This document shows positions 60,235 through 60,828 of a stretch of DNA of 60,828 nt, one piece after another. The stretch comes from Trichocoleus desertorum ATA4-8-CV12 (GTDB taxonomy: Bacteria; Cyanobacteriota; Cyanobacteriia; FACHB-46), in NCBI GenBank assembly GCA_019358975.1, contig JAHHIL010000029.1:1-60828 (forward strand), given 5' to 3'. Positions within the stretch are counted from its first letter, which is position 1. Each line of letters starts with the position of its first letter. The translations under genes and the position numbers were made by a program. Under the pieces are notes generated by a model. It was not told the origin of the DNA and did not search any database. It was given only the letters and a program-made list of their open reading frames with translations.

Positions 60235-60726
60235 ATGCAAAACTTTTGGTTCACTTCAACCATGCTAGGGTTCCTGTTAGCGCTTCTATCCACTGCTGCC
60301 CCCGCGATCGCTCAACCTACCATTCCATCCAGCACCCCATCTGTTCCTGCTGCCCAAACGACCCCCGTCAAGGTGCCAGAAATTCTCTCTGGGCCACCTA
60401 ACACCACCTTGCCAGTACATCGGTCTTTGGGTAACTGTCCCTCTACCATTCGCCTCTGGACAGCCTCGCGTTACTACGAAGGCGGAGCCGAAAATACGGT
60501 GATCATGAATATGTCGGCGATCGCCTCAGCCCCGGCGAAGTTTATGGATGTGCGCGATCGTGTGGTGATCTATGGCGCACCTTTGCAGAAAACCTATGCT
60601 TCTTGTGTCGGCTGGGTCGTAGCTCCCAATGCGCCTGAGTACAATATCTGGCTGCAATTCGGCAACGCTTACTTCCGCTTCGATCTAGATGCCTTAAAGG
60701 GTAGTGGTCAGTCAATAAAAGCTTGA
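60235..60726 (+). CDS. exported protein of unknown function
   Basis: A 163-residue protein with a signal peptide (hydrophobic 9-26, cleavage likely after AIA). A Pro/Thr linker (about 28-60) precedes a compact domain with two Cys (LGNCPSTIRLW and TYASCVGWVV) that could pair. Family not recognised. Confidence 0.6.
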   Translation: MQNFWFTSTMLGFLLALLSTAAPAIAQPTIPSSTPSVPAAQTTPVKVPEILSGPPNTTLPVHRSLGNCPSTIRLWTASRYYEGGAENTVIMNMSAIASAPAKFMDVRDRVVIYGAPLQKTYASCVGWVVAPNAPEYNIWLQFGNAYFRFDLDALKGSGQSIKA

Positions 60727-60773
60727 CAGGCTTCTGGGGTAAGATAGAGCTAGTTGATCGAGTTACCCAGGCA

Positions 60774-60828
60774 ATGCCCAAGAAATACGTTGTGTGTCTC
60801 ACTGAAATAGAACGGCAGTATCTGGAGC
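60774..60828 (+). CDS. IS630-family transposase, N-terminal fragment at window edge
   Basis: The last 55 bases open a reading frame MPKKYVVCLTEIERQYLE, the typical start of IS630/Tc1-type transposases (MxKKYxVxLTxxER). The rest lies beyond the window, so integrity cannot be judged. Confidence 0.6.
   Translation, partial: MPKKYVVCLTEIERQYLE

Overview
The window is a chromosomal segment of a cyanobacterium. The evidence is the dense scatter of the HIP1 octamer GCGATCGC, the two smallest cytochrome b6f subunits (PetG and PetN), cytochrome cM, a PAM68-family protein, a thylakoid PSI accumulation factor, sucrose-phosphate phosphatase, and isolated rather than clustered his genes. The sequence alone does not fix the genus. 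The style suggests a filamentous or otherwise large-genome, mesophilic lineage with many dispersed repeats.

Layout. 1-170: end of an rRNA operon (5S rRNA and terminator). 0.2-9.9 kb: ordinary core genes (DUF3370, a C15 peptidase, hisH, rsmD, petG, cytM, an ABC exporter, DedA, ahcY, a CPA1 antiporter). 10.0-13.8 kb: a small accessory island of five unrecognised or regulator-like small genes interrupted by an IS200/IS605-type TnpB element. Four of the five genes share the upstream motif ATTCAAGTTCT. 13.8-32.4 kb: metabolism and photosynthesis (panB, a TPR protein, PSI factor, a beta-propeller lipoprotein, egtD, hemL, hisIE, MFS, spp, ruvA, two tandem GH13 enzymes, rpsO, PAM68, DAHP synthase). 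32.4-33.7 kb: a HepT/MntA toxin-antitoxin pair and an unknown gene. 33.9-41.6 kb: an SDR, a PAS/GAF histidine kinase, petN and a large LGFP-repeat protein. 42.2-47.2 kb: rtcB, a COG0523 metallochaperone, a histidine kinase and archease on one strand. 47.2-55.4 kb: accessory genes (an AT-rich membrane protein with an apparent frameshift, DUF29, a heme-motif adenylate cyclase, two crcB genes, an HNH endonuclease, a RibD-like reductase, DUF5996, a HAD phosphatase). 55.5-58.4 kb: an IS4-type insertion sequence followed by an IS605-type element with a broken tnpA. 58.5-60.8 kb: rtcA, two unknown genes, and the start of an IS630-type transposase at the edge.

How the genes work together. RtcB ligase, its activator archease and the RNA 3'-phosphate cyclase RtcA lie within about 17 kb, and a COG0523 metallochaperone sits between the first two. 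This looks like a dispersed RNA-repair neighbourhood. The most unusual local structures are: the shared motif and stem-loops of the 10-13 kb island; the two ends of the first TnpB element, which form the same bulged hairpin with compensatory base changes; a 14-bp tandem duplication that explains the broken tnpA; and an 82-codon open frame behind the 47.5 kb membrane gene.
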